DNA of 64,000 bases from Mucilaginibacter_A sp050954285 (GTDB lineage: Bacteria; Bacteroidota; Bacteroidia; Sphingobacteriales; Sphingobacteriaceae), in contig JBPBPL010000025.1 in assembly GCA_050954285.1 (NCBI GenBank), positions 36,220 through 100,219 on the forward strand. The letters run 5' to 3'. How positions within the stretch are numbered: the first letter of the stretch is position 1; the number at the start of each line of letters is the position of its first letter. The notes beneath the pieces were generated by a model. The model was given only the letters and a program-made list of their open reading frames with translations. It did no database searches and was not told the DNA's origin. A program made the translations under genes and the position numbers. Positions 53,477 to 62,298 of the stretch are shown here, one piece after another.

Positions 53477-55054
53477 TTAAAAATGTATTCCAAATTTACT
53501 CTCTAAAATTGGTTTTAAATTAATATTAACAATACTCTTTATAGAGTTGTAATAGGAATCTCCGTCATATGGAATCCACTGTAATTTTTCCATATCAAAA
53601 GGAGGGGTAACTGAATCACCTTCTCTTTTAATTAACAACATTGATTTTTCACAACCTTCTGCGAATGCTACCTCATACATTACGTTTTCATTGCATTCTG
53701 TAATATCTGCGATAAAAACGTCACATTCTTTAATACAATTTAGTAAACGCTGGTCAATTCGTTCGCTTTCTCCTCTAAACCTCATTATAGGAACTAACTC
53801 TAATTCCACATTTGATTTTGCTTTTTTTTGAACCTCGTTCAATGCTTCTGTAAACATTTTATTATATTCAGTAACTTTTTGATGGCTCCAATATTTCATT
53901 GCTACAAAAACTTTAACATGTTTGCGTTGAAAAATTTTATCAAAAATTCGAATTATACTTTCTGCTGTTGTTTCGTTTGCTTCAAATAAATGATTGTTGA
54001 TAATCCATTTTGAAAAGAAATTGAATTTGCTTTCTTCAGAAAACGCTTTATAATAAAGAAAAGCTATCAATACTTCTGCACTGGGATTCACCTTGAGTAC
54101 TGAATTTTTTTGATATATAATATTGATGTGTTGTAGTGCATCATAAATATCAGAAGACATATTACTATTATCTTCATAAACCTTAACATCATCTCCCTTA
54201 TAATACAAGGTTAATATTTGCAAACACATTGCCCATTTATTTGCTTGAATGACCTCTTTTAGAAATGTAAAATCTTCAGCCTTTATACGTTTGCCTAACT
54301 TTCTGGCTAACGATCCTTTTTGTTCAAAGATCTTATCAATATCTTCATTCGAAAAATACTTTTCCTCCCCTAATATTCCTTTAAGATTTTCTTCAATAGT
54401 AAGAGGAATAGATTTTGAATTGATGTTATAAAAAACTACTCGCTCAAACTTTTCATAACTATCATCTTTAACTTTTACTAATCCTGTTTCAGGACTGAAA
54501 CGTTGACTTGTAAGTTCCTCAAAAAGTATGATACAAAAAGGGATATTCATCATATTAACGCGATGATTGCCCTTTATTTGCTCAGCGGCGCTTAATCTAT
54601 GATTTCCATCAACCCGATGAAAAGGATGTTCATTTGCTTCAATTAAATTATTTAATTCAACATCATCAAAATGTATTTCAGCTACAATTATTAAGTCCTT
54701 CTCATTTACATCAAATACTTTTGTATTTTTCTTTACAATTGGTTTTATAGATAAGCTATTAACATTGGAATTAAATATTTTATTCTTTTCAATCAATTGT
54801 ATTGGCGTATCACCTGTCTTAACTCCTGGTATAGTCGAATCTTGTTTTAGTTTCAGACTAAGTATTACTTCTGGGAAAAAGAGATAAGTTTCCTCGGTTA
54901 AAAAATTATATGTTTGGATAATTTGTAAATCAATCAATTCTCTTTGGTAATCTTTATTTGCTTTTGAAATACGAGCTAATTCCTTAATACGAGCAAATCC
55001 CCTTATACAAATTTGATTACTTAGCGATCTATCTAGTATGCCTCGAATTATCAT
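53477..55054 (-). CDS. fusion of DGQHR/DndB-like domain with TIR/deoxyribohydrolase-like domain
   Basis: 525-aa protein, not a known R-M component. The N-terminal half holds HRVDGNHRLSA (146-156), like the DGQHR motif of DndB-related proteins and ParB-like DGxHR. A linker runs about 215-370. The C-terminal domain (about 379-525) has VFVAMKYW, ERIDQRLLNCIKECDVFIADITECNENVMYEVAFAEG (in two blocks about 431-467) and later MLLIKREG, PFDMEKLQWIPYDG: the pattern of TIR-like/nucleoside-deoxyribosyltransferase-like (DRHyd) effector domains. ATG overlaps the methyltransferase stop by ATGA. It may sense modified or foreign DNA and act on a nucleotide; this is inference. Confidence 0.8.
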   Translation of the reverse strand: MIIRGILDRSLSNQICIRGFARIKELARISKANKDYQRELIDLQIIQTYNFLTEETYLFFPEVILSLKLKQDSTIPGVKTGDTPIQLIEKNKIFNSNVNSLSIKPIVKKNTKVFDVNEKDLIIVAEIHFDDVELNNLIEANEHPFHRVDGNHRLSAAEQIKGNHRVNMMNIPFCIILFEELTSQRFSPETGLVKVKDDSYEKFERVVFYNINSKSIPLTIEENLKGILGEEKYFSNEDIDKIFEQKGSLARKLGKRIKAEDFTFLKEVIQANKWAMCLQILTLYYKGDDVKVYEDNSNMSSDIYDALQHINIIYQKNSVLKVNPSAEVLIAFLYYKAFSEESKFNFFSKWIINNHLFEANETTAESIIRIFDKIFQRKHVKVFVAMKYWSHQKVTEYNKMFTEALNEVQKKAKSNVELELVPIMRFRGESERIDQRLLNCIKECDVFIADITECNENVMYEVAFAEGCEKSMLLIKREGDSVTPPFDMEKLQWIPYDGDSYYNSIKSIVNINLKPILESKFGIHF

Positions 55055-57237
55055 TTAGTAGATGTTTCAATTTGGTTAATAAATCTTGATAATTCCTCTC
55101 CAATGCTATCTAAATCATTTTTATTAGTTTTTTTTCCAGTAGCATCATAGCCGATATCTTCTGCAATAGCCATAAAAATTGAATAGTCAGGTAATTTTTT
55201 TTGCCGTTCAATAGTATACTCTTCAAGTAATTGTTCTTTAAGGTCGTTTATTAAATCGTTGTAATAAGTATTAACTTCCTCTTTCCAAGCTTTATATTCT
55301 TCAGTTTTTTTAAGATCAACAAAACTTAACTCGGTGAATGGGTTATTGAATCCTTTTAAAGTTTTTACTTTTAACGCCTTTTCTAGCTCCCACTTTTCAA
55401 TTTTATCGTAAAAATTATACTTTTCTTTCAAACGCTGCTGTATGGTAAATTTAAGAGACCTAAGCATTTCTGTTTGATGTATAGAATATTTTTTAAGAAA
55501 CAATATAGAACTTTTAACTCCGGCTCCAGTTGCTGTGAATGCCGTTTGTGGCATCGATACAACTGCTACAATACGATATTTCTCTTCAATAGCATCACGA
55601 ACATATTGCAAACTACTATTAGTTAAAATTCCATCTGGAACAACAATAGCCAAATAGCCCCCTTCAGCCAGAAAGTTATGACATTGTTCAATAAACAACA
55701 CTTCTGTACTTTGACTATCCCTATTTTCAATAATATTACGCCCTTTACTATCTAACCAATCGGGTTCCTTCCTACCAAATTCGTATTGGTGTAAATACGC
55801 TTTCTCCTGCTTCTTGACTACAGAGCCGAAAGGAGGATTGGTAATAATAAAATCAAAGTGATTATACTTAAACCCTGTATTTTTTGGATTCTGCTGTATT
55901 TCGTTAGGAGATAATAAACCGTCAGCAGTAATTACATTAGTATGCCCATCATCATGAATAATCATATTCATTTTAGCAGCTCGGCTTATCTGTTCGTTTA
56001 TCTCTATCCCATATAAATTTTTTTCTGCAAAGTCATGCCAGAATTTAAAATGCTTTTGGCTTTGCTTGACATCATTTTTGTAATTTGGGTATAACTCATT
56101 TGCATCTTTACGTATTTTATTCAACGCATACAATAAAAATCCACCACTACCACAAGAAGTATCTAACACATAAGAATTATTATTAATCGGTAGGACATCT
56201 GTTGTAAATTTTACTATAGGGCGTGGTGTAAAATATTGACCAAAGTTCCCTCTAAAGAACGAATCCATAAACGTCTCAAAGGCGTGACCTTTACTATCTA
56301 AATCTGTTTCGCTTAAGTTTACACTTTCTAAGTAACCTACAACTGTTCTAATCTTTTCAGGAGTTAAACGAATATCATCTCTAAAAACTTCTTCATCTTT
56401 TTTTCTACCTTCTTCATATAGTTGCTTAGTTCTAGTATACAGATTTTCATTCTCCTTCCGCCTTCTTTTCTCTCTATCAGGTTCATCGTCTTCATCCAAC
56501 GTAATTATTTGAAAATCGTAAGGATCTCCTAACTGCCTGTCTTTTCTTTCATCCCAAATTTTACAAAAAATAAGTTTATCTAATTCATCGAATGCTTCAG
56601 ATGGATTTAACTGACCACCAGCCCAAAGTGAATCATGCGCTTGTCTAAATCTCCTTGTTAGTTCATCCTGATTAATTACAGACAAGTCAAAGAATTTTTG
56701 TCTGCCAATTTGTTCCTTTAATAAGCTGGCTTCATAAACATATTTATATGAAGCTAACTTTTTTACGCCAAATTGTGGTATATCGGATTTGGTAATCCTT
56801 GTACTACGTTTTTTATCAACTTCAAAATATTCATCTTTAATTCCTGAAGTTACCCAAACATATTTTACATCATTAGGTAGAGCATATGCATAACTATAAG
56901 CTTGTTCAACTGCTTGTAAAAACTCTTGTTCGCTCACTTCTTGCTTTTTACATTCAACAAGAATATGAGGTTGAGTACATGCATCATCATTATAGACAAT
57001 AATATCTGCCTCTCTAGAATCCGAACCCATTTTTACATTTACAAACTGCAATATTCTTTTTGGATCATATCCATAATTTATTACTAATGTTAGATATGCA
57101 TCTACCTGAACTTTCTCTTCCGGGTTTATGTAGTTCCTCTTTCTGTTTTGATTCAGGTATAAGATTTGTTTTATTTCGTTGTCTATTTCAACAACAGATA
57201 TTAGATTACGTTTAATTCCTTCTTCAATTAAGGTCAT
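55051..57237 (-). CDS. hsdM: fused nuclease-N6-adenine DNA methyltransferase (HsdM-like, possibly BcgI-like)
   Basis: 728 aa. The N-terminal domain (1-160) is of the type I R-protein N-terminal nuclease kind: EADIIVYNDDACTQPHILVECKK places Asp78 and E95-x-K97 as a PD-(D/E)xK site. A helical region follows, then the HsdM domain: FGQYFTPRPIVKF (332-344), motif I VLDTSCGSGGF (357-367) and motif IV TNPPFG (466-471). C-terminal to 728 is helical. No helicase gene is present, so restriction cannot follow the classical type I route; nuclease+methylase in one chain with separate HsdS is like type IIB BcgI. It starts the operon; ATGA overlap with the next gene. Confidence 0.88.
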   Translation of the reverse strand: MTLIEEGIKRNLISVVEIDNEIKQILYLNQNRKRNYINPEEKVQVDAYLTLVINYGYDPKRILQFVNVKMGSDSREADIIVYNDDACTQPHILVECKKQEVSEQEFLQAVEQAYSYAYALPNDVKYVWVTSGIKDEYFEVDKKRSTRITKSDIPQFGVKKLASYKYVYEASLLKEQIGRQKFFDLSVINQDELTRRFRQAHDSLWAGGQLNPSEAFDELDKLIFCKIWDERKDRQLGDPYDFQIITLDEDDEPDREKRRRKENENLYTRTKQLYEEGRKKDEEVFRDDIRLTPEKIRTVVGYLESVNLSETDLDSKGHAFETFMDSFFRGNFGQYFTPRPIVKFTTDVLPINNNSYVLDTSCGSGGFLLYALNKIRKDANELYPNYKNDVKQSQKHFKFWHDFAEKNLYGIEINEQISRAAKMNMIIHDDGHTNVITADGLLSPNEIQQNPKNTGFKYNHFDFIITNPPFGSVVKKQEKAYLHQYEFGRKEPDWLDSKGRNIIENRDSQSTEVLFIEQCHNFLAEGGYLAIVVPDGILTNSSLQYVRDAIEEKYRIVAVVSMPQTAFTATGAGVKSSILFLKKYSIHQTEMLRSLKFTIQQRLKEKYNFYDKIEKWELEKALKVKTLKGFNNPFTELSFVDLKKTEEYKAWKEEVNTYYNDLINDLKEQLLEEYTIERQKKLPDYSIFMAIAEDIGYDATGKKTNKNDLDSIGEELSRFINQIETSTK

Positions 57238-57971
57238 TAGCTATGGTTATTTTAAAATATTTCTATAATTACTTAGTAATTATTGCTAAAGATACTAATC
57301 GTGTATCTTATAATTAATTTACAAATTACAAAGCACTCTTTTCCTTAAAGTTAAATCCTGCTTTATCAAATTTGATTTATCTTTAATCGAACTTAACTAT
57401 TTGATTTGAAGCTACTTTTAGTAATTCTGCTGCATTTTATCGGCTCGGTAGTCCGGATCTATCCAAACACCGCCTCATTGGCTATTGTAAGCACCAAAAA
57501 GCGGCTATTTTAAGATTTCCAGAAGGAAACGGAATAAATGGGCTAAGTGGCGCGATGGCACGTAGGGCAGGAAGGGGCACGAGCGTTTATGCCGTAGTCT
57601 TTTGGAAACCCGGAGGGCTTGTCTTAAAATTGGCAGGCTATCTTTGCTGCACAATTGGCATGGAGGAGGTTCTCCAAATCTCTTTAAAATGCCGCTGGAA
57701 TTTCTTTATATTCAGTTTCCAGACCGGAAGCTGGACAGGCTCTAAATCATCCCCTAACTTTACTAATAACTCTAACAACCTATCGTAGCAATGTCTATAA
57801 CATGCTACATTCAGTTCCACTACTGGGAAAACACTTTTCACTCCTTGTCTATAATTAATCCAACCTGACAACCCTTTTTACTGCGTTTCTGCCTTCTGCA
57901 AAACCCTTTTTTACCAAAAAATCCCGCACTTTCGGTACGGGACTTCTTGAAATTATGGTACCACTGGACGT
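57238..57971. other. 733-bp region with no intact gene
   Basis: Contains the expected promoter of the R-M operon near 57250-57330 (very AT-rich). From 57420 to 57870 base composition is GC-richer, and short open pieces on both strands (for example minus 57871-57638 ending KKFQRHFKEIWR, plus 57555-57788) look like worn remnants of a mobility gene, but none matches a family by eye. A further inverted stretch GTCCCGTACC.../GGTACGGGAC (about 57934-57947) sits before the HTH gene's end. Its status is undetermined. Confidence 0.5.
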
Positions 57972-58445
57972 TTAATTTTCCGGATTATATCCACTCATAC
58001 GTTTATATGCTTCGATATCTTCGGTTGTAAAAAACCGCTTTTTACCGACTTTATACCCCTTCAACCAGCCTCTGGTCATATGATTATGAATAGTCGTTTT
58101 GGTTGTACCGAACATTTTAGCTATGTCCTTAATTTCCATTAATTTTTCTTTCTGGTTAATAGCATCTTGTCTAACCTCTTCCATTTCTTTATTCCTTTCC
58201 AGTAGGTTATCCAAAAGAAAATTCCATGTATTGTTCATCATGGTGTGCGTTGTCTGAAACTCTTTCGTAACAGTTGCTTCGATGGTTTCTTGCACTAAAG
58301 ATTGGCTTTGCTCAAACTTTTTAATAAAAGCTTTCTCAATAGTTTCTTCCAATTGCTTCATTACGGATAGGTTAGAAACAAGGGTTGTCAGGCTTGCAGC
58401 TGCCAAGCTACCGTTAATCAGGTGTGATGGGGTTAAATTAATCAT
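57972..58445 (-). CDS. helix-turn-helix protein (excisionase/MerR-like fold)
   Basis: 157 aa. A helical, Gln/Glu-rich N-terminal half (possible coiled coil 25-95: KQLEETIEKAFIKKFEQSQ, NLLERNKEMEEV) precedes a HTH_17-type DNA-binding domain about 104-150: MEIKDIAKMFGTTKTTIHNHMTRGW, WLKGYKVGKKRFFTTEDIEAYKR. Such proteins next to an integrase often are directionality factors or regulators in Bacteroidota islands. Role here is inferred only. Translation start ATG 58445 lies after a structured non-coding stretch. Confidence 0.8.
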   Translation of the reverse strand: MINLTPSHLINGSLAAASLTTLVSNLSVMKQLEETIEKAFIKKFEQSQSLVQETIEATVTKEFQTTHTMMNNTWNFLLDNLLERNKEMEEVRQDAINQKEKLMEIKDIAKMFGTTKTTIHNHMTRGWLKGYKVGKKRFFTTEDIEAYKRMSGYNPEN

Positions 58446-59273
58446 TTTGTTTTTGGTTTAAATACTTAAAAATTACCCTTTCGGGCGTTCAATAATCTTT
58501 TCAGATAAAAGCGCGCAAAATTTGCCACTTATAAAAGCGGCCGCAACGACATGCTAATACCTAAAATCTCATAAACTAAACCAGGGTTACATAGCGGTTA
58601 TTAAGCTGTCCTAACTATTAGCAGTACCTAACGGCATGGCTTTTTCATTATAACTTAGTCCCTATGGGCTGGTCAAGTCCGAAGCATTTTGCTTCGGTAA
58701 ACCTTTCCATTATTGCTAACGGAAAGTCTTTCTAACGCCTAATTTTCATCAGCCCTCAATGCTGACGCGTCGGCGGGGATAACCGGATGGTAAGACCGGG
58801 TTCCGTATAACCATAAACAGCAGAATGATCTGTGTTAAGGTGATCAACTAAACCAACCCTAGTTGTCAAGCTTCGCAGAATTAACTCGGAACACCGGTAA
58901 TTATGTACCTGCAAAATGCTGGGTTTGATAAAAACTTGATGCTAAGTCAACTTTTTATCGTTTTATTTAAACGTAAAGCCTTCACCATAAAGACTTTACG
59001 CAATTATACTGTATTATATCAATACTTCAAATAGTTGTACCAAACTTTTTTCAGTTTGAGCAGAATTGCTTTGTAGGATTCAGTACAAAAGGATACAATT
59101 TGCTCATTGCAGCATAAAACTATTTTTCAGTTAGCAGTAGTGGGACTGTTATCACTCTCTTAATATATACCATAACTTAGCTCACCTTACATACCAACTA
59201 ACCACTATTTACTTATCTGGCTTATTTACTCAATGCGCCTTATAAGCTCTAATATCCTTACAACTACTTTATA
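58446..59273. other. 828-bp structured non-coding region of the island
   Basis: No ORF above noise. Several inverted repeats: CCGAAGC...GCTTCGG (about 58679-58698), CTTTCC...GGAAAG (about 58704-58728), GACGCGTC, AACCGG...CCGGGTT (about 58778-58802), CGTAAAG...CTTTACG (about 58971-58999). GC-richer between 58530 and 58930 than the surrounding island. It may be a non-coding RNA, oriT or regulatory region for the HTH gene; identity unknown. Confidence 0.5.
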
Positions 59274-60499
59274 TTAGGCTATCCGCATATCTGCTCCCCA
59301 AATCTTGTTCATTTCTATCATCTTAACTTTGTCAGTCAGTTTGATGTACTTCTTGAACGTCTTGTAATCCTTGTGGCCTGTAATACTCATAACCGTTTCC
59401 GGCCGCATCCCTTTTTCAAGGCATAACGTTACGAACGTACGTCTGGCCGTATGGGTGCAAATGAACTTATACTTGGGTTCCAAGAACTCCACCTTCTCAA
59501 CGCCTCTATACTTAACGATATGAACCATTTCGTTTATCTCTGCCAGTTCGCCAAGCTCCTTTAAATAGTCGTTCGTCTTCTGGTTAGATGCCATCTTTGG
59601 CAGGCTGCCGCCGTTGCGGTTCAAAATTTCTTTGGCAAAGCGGTTCAAAGGGATTTGTAGAAAGTCCCTTGTTTTTCTGTTTTAATCAGCAAAACCTCCT
59701 CTTTGATGTTCTCCGGCTTTAGAATGGATATGTCAGAATATCGAAGTCCGGTAAAACAGGCAAAGCAAAAGTTATCTCGAACGGAACGGAGTTTATCGGT
59801 CATACCTTCTTCCAGATAAACCAGTTTCATAACTTCTTCCTCTGTCATGTAAATTAATTCTCCGTCCTCTTTAAAAACTTTAAATTTCTTGAAATCTTGA
59901 ATATTTTGGCAAAATCCGTTTTCATGTGCAAAATTCATAAAAGATTTGACTGTCTTTACGTAATTTCCAACAGAATTATTCAAGAGCTTTTTAGAATTAA
60001 TTAAGTATGTTATAAAGTTTTCATAGAATTGAATATTAATTCGATCAAAAGTCAATTCGTATTTTTTAGCCTTTTTAAAGTTTACTAAATGGTTTAAAGT
60101 TGTTTGATATCTTTTAGTAGTTTCTAATGTTTTCTGTGTCTTAGAATTTTCGATGTAATCATTAAAACACTCAATAAAGGTTTTTTTCTTTTCTCCTGTT
60201 TTCTTTACAGATTCATTAAACCTTCGCTTTACATAACTGAAATCAATTTGTTGATTGGTTAATAGGGATTCGCGTTCTGCCTTTGTAATAATTTCTTCAA
60301 GTCCTTTTATGATATTATTAACAAATTCATCATCTAAAGAATTTGTTTTTAATCGTTGCTTTTTTGAAAGCCACTGACTTGCTAAGATTTTAACTTTAAC
60401 TGAATGCCTAAATTTCTGGCCTGCGGCCTGATAGGTCATCATAATAGGAGACTTGCCTTCCTTGTCAGCTTTGTCAAGATAAAAGTTTACGGTTGCCAT
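59274..60499 (-). pseudogene. int: tyrosine integrase, interrupted by a frameshift
   Basis: Phage-integrase family protein of the CTnDOT-like Bacteroidota type. Start ATG 60499 (MATVNFYLDKADKEGKSP, arm-binding); SAM-like domain about 100-190 (FIECFNDYIENSKTQKTLETTKRY). Catalytic box I CFTGLRYSDI (Arg), then the frame breaks in a five-A run of the coding strand (59672-59676). One more A would give EKTRDFLQIPLN and join the remaining frame, which has HTARRTFVTLCLEKGM (His-x-x-Arg), GHKDY and nucleophile Tyr in FKKYIKL. Whole product about 408 aa. It lies next to attR as expected. Either inactive or a sequencing error. Confidence 0.88.
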
Positions 60500-60663
60500 A
60501 ATTATATAGTTTTTCTTACTGTCAATTCTACTGTCAATTTTTTTATATCGAATTTGGATGAAGTTGAGTAACAAAAACAATAAAAACAAATTAAATATCT
60601 GATAATCAGCATTTTGAATTAAATTCAGATAAACTCATTTAAATTCACTCAAAAACTTTTTCT

Positions 60664-60680
60664 TCTCTCCGGGTCCACTT
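60664..60680 (+). repeat. island right attachment site (attR core)
   Basis: TCTCTCCGGGTCCACTT, identical to 49663-49679; marks the far end of the island. Confidence 0.9.
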
Positions 60681-60685
60681 TCACC

Positions 60686-60718
60686 AAAAAACCATCTGTT
60701 CAAAACAGGTGGTTTTTT
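60686..60718 (+). terminator. displaced original terminator of ssrA
   Basis: Stem AAAAAACCATCTGT with ACAGGTGGTTTTTT (one G-T wobble) and a T-run, 9 bp beyond attR. It would have ended the tmRNA transcript before the island came in. Confidence 0.75.
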
Positions 60719-60740
60719 CGTTTCAGGTTAGTACAGCCTC

Positions 60741-60768
60741 ATGCTTTTTTTATCGCATAAAAATCTAT
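60741..60768. repeat. weak dispersed repeat copy
   Basis: ATGCTTTTTTTATCGCA followed by TAAAAATCTAT: both arms worn. Confidence 0.5.
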
Positions 60769-60814
60769 CTTCGCTCAAACAGTAATCGGTTTTAAGCTGA
60801 TCTAAATTGATGCG

Positions 60815-60845
60815 GATACTGTTTTTACTGCATAAAAATCACTAT
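60815..60845. repeat. dispersed repeat copy with partial second arm
   Basis: GATACTGTTTTTACTGCA-type left arm (ATACTGTTTTTA at 60816) and partial right arm TAAAAATCACTATC, 24 bp before the permease gene. Confidence 0.75.
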
Positions 60846-60868
60846 CAATATCTCCTCACAATATAAGT

Positions 60869-62239
60869 ATGGCCGAACCAAAACATGAACGAAGTTTAGG
60901 ACTGATCCATGCCACAGCCATCAACATGACGGATATGGTGGGCATCGGTCCGTTTATCACGCTTCCAATGGTAATTGGGATGATGAACGGCCCATATTTT
61001 TTGTACGCCTGGCTGGCCGGTGCAGCTTTATCCATGGTTGATGCGATGGTTTGGAGTGAGTTGGGTGCCGCATTTCCGATGGCGGGCGGTTCCTATAATT
61101 TCCTGAAAGAAACTTATGGCAAAAATGGTTTAGGCCGGTTGATGAGTTTCCTGTTTGTTTGGCAAACCATGATCCAGGCACCGCTGGTTATCGCCTCGGC
61201 GGCTATCGGTTTTGCAGCTTATTTTTCGTACCTGTTGCCGCTTACACCAATCGAATCCAAAATAATGAGTGGCAGCGTGGTAATTTGCATTGTACTGCTT
61301 TTATACCGTAAAATTGAAGACATCGGCAAAATCAGCATAGTGCTTTGGAGTGCCGTGATCCTGACCATGTTGTGGATTATTGGTGGCGGTTTGGCACACG
61401 GAAACTTCTTTCAGCCTATCAAACATATTAATGATGGTTTGAGCTTTAACTACGCCTTTGTAGCGGCCATTGGTTTTGCCAGCGTAAAAAGTGTTTACAG
61501 TTACCTGGGTTATTATAATGTGTGCCATTTGGGCAGCGAAATCATCAACCCATCTAAAAATATTCCGCGCAGCATGTTTTTGTCCATCCTCGGTATTGCG
61601 GTTCTGTACTTGATGATGAACGTGAGCGTGGTAAGTGTAATTCCGTGGCAACAGGCCAAAAACAGCCAGTTCGTTATCAGCGAGTTTATGCAGTATTTGG
61701 CAGGTCCGGTTGCCGCAAAAGTGGTTACCTGCCTGATTTTGCTGGTGGCTTTTGCTTCCGTTTTTTCGGCAACTTTGGGTTATAGCCGCGTGCCATATGC
61801 CGCCGCTGCTGATGGTGCTTTTTTTAAAGTATTTGCCAAGTTGCATCCCAAAGGCAACTTTCCGTATGTTTCTTTAATTGTTTTAGGGGCGATTGCTTTC
61901 GTGTTCAGTTTGCTTTTTAAGCTGAGTGACGTGATTAGTGCCGTTTTGGCCATGCGGATTCTGATCCAGTTTATTTCGCAGGCAATTGGTTTACTGCTGC
62001 TTCGGAAAGCACGGAGCCAAACAGTTTTTCCGTATAAAATGCCGCTTTTTCCGCTACCGGTTTATCTGGCTATTTTACTTTGGTTTGGCATCCTCATTTC
62101 TACCGGGACGAAAATGGTTTTAGGCGGATTACTAACGATTACCATCGGTGCAGTAGTTTACTTTATCAAAGCAAAAATTAATAAAGAGTGGCCGTTTGGT
62201 TTGCTTGAAAAAAGAATCGAACCCAATAATTTAGGTTAA
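60869..62239 (+). CDS. APC-family amino acid/polyamine permease
   Basis: 456-aa inner-membrane secondary transporter with about 12 helices. N-terminal motif LIHATAINMTDMVGIGPFITLPMVIG, with the conserved GIGPFI substrate-binding unwound region of helix 1; SELGAAFPMAGGSYNFLKETYG (helix 2-3) is the APC signature; GYYNVCHLGSEIINPSKNIPRSM fits helix 6-7. No signal or partner gene. Substrate probably an amino acid, unspecified. First chromosomal gene after the island. Confidence 0.93.
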   Translation: MAEPKHERSLGLIHATAINMTDMVGIGPFITLPMVIGMMNGPYFLYAWLAGAALSMVDAMVWSELGAAFPMAGGSYNFLKETYGKNGLGRLMSFLFVWQTMIQAPLVIASAAIGFAAYFSYLLPLTPIESKIMSGSVVICIVLLLYRKIEDIGKISIVLWSAVILTMLWIIGGGLAHGNFFQPIKHINDGLSFNYAFVAAIGFASVKSVYSYLGYYNVCHLGSEIINPSKNIPRSMFLSILGIAVLYLMMNVSVVSVIPWQQAKNSQFVISEFMQYLAGPVAAKVVTCLILLVAFASVFSATLGYSRVPYAAAADGAFFKVFAKLHPKGNFPYVSLIVLGAIAFVFSLLFKLSDVISAVLAMRILIQFISQAIGLLLLRKARSQTVFPYKMPLFPLPVYLAILLWFGILISTGTKMVLGGLLTITIGAVVYFIKAKINKEWPFGLLEKRIEPNNLG

Positions 62240-62244
62240 TAAGA

Positions 62245-62288
62245 ATACTTCTTTTATCACCATAAATTTTACCTGATAAAAGAAGCAT
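62245..62288. repeat. dispersed repeat, inverted pair
   Basis: ATACTTCTTTTATCACC (62245) and TGATAAAAGAAGCAT (to 62288) face each other with 20 bp between cores. It lies between convergent permease and lipoprotein genes and could act as a shared stop hairpin. Confidence 0.85.
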
Positions 62289-62298
62289 CAGTTTAATT

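Larger units (their letters stand above)
49663..60680. mobile_element. integrated 11-kb genomic island at ssrA 3' end
   Basis: Bounded by the 17-bp direct repeat; carries a tyrosine integrase at the far end, an excisionase-like HTH protein and a defence-type operon. Clearly lower in GC than the flanks by eye (AT-rich codons AAT, TTA, ATA), and free of the dispersed repeat that is common everywhere else in the window. The integrase frame is broken, so the island may now be fixed. No conjugation, replication or phage structural genes are seen, so it would need a helper to move. Confidence 0.92.

Noticed and set aside
57555..57871. Small ORFs on both strands between the HTH gene and the methylase
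   Set aside because: They overlap each other and neither shows a domain; treated as remnants.
58520..58930. Group II intron or retron RNA
   Set aside because: No domain V-like hairpin was recognised and no reverse transcriptase is in the island.
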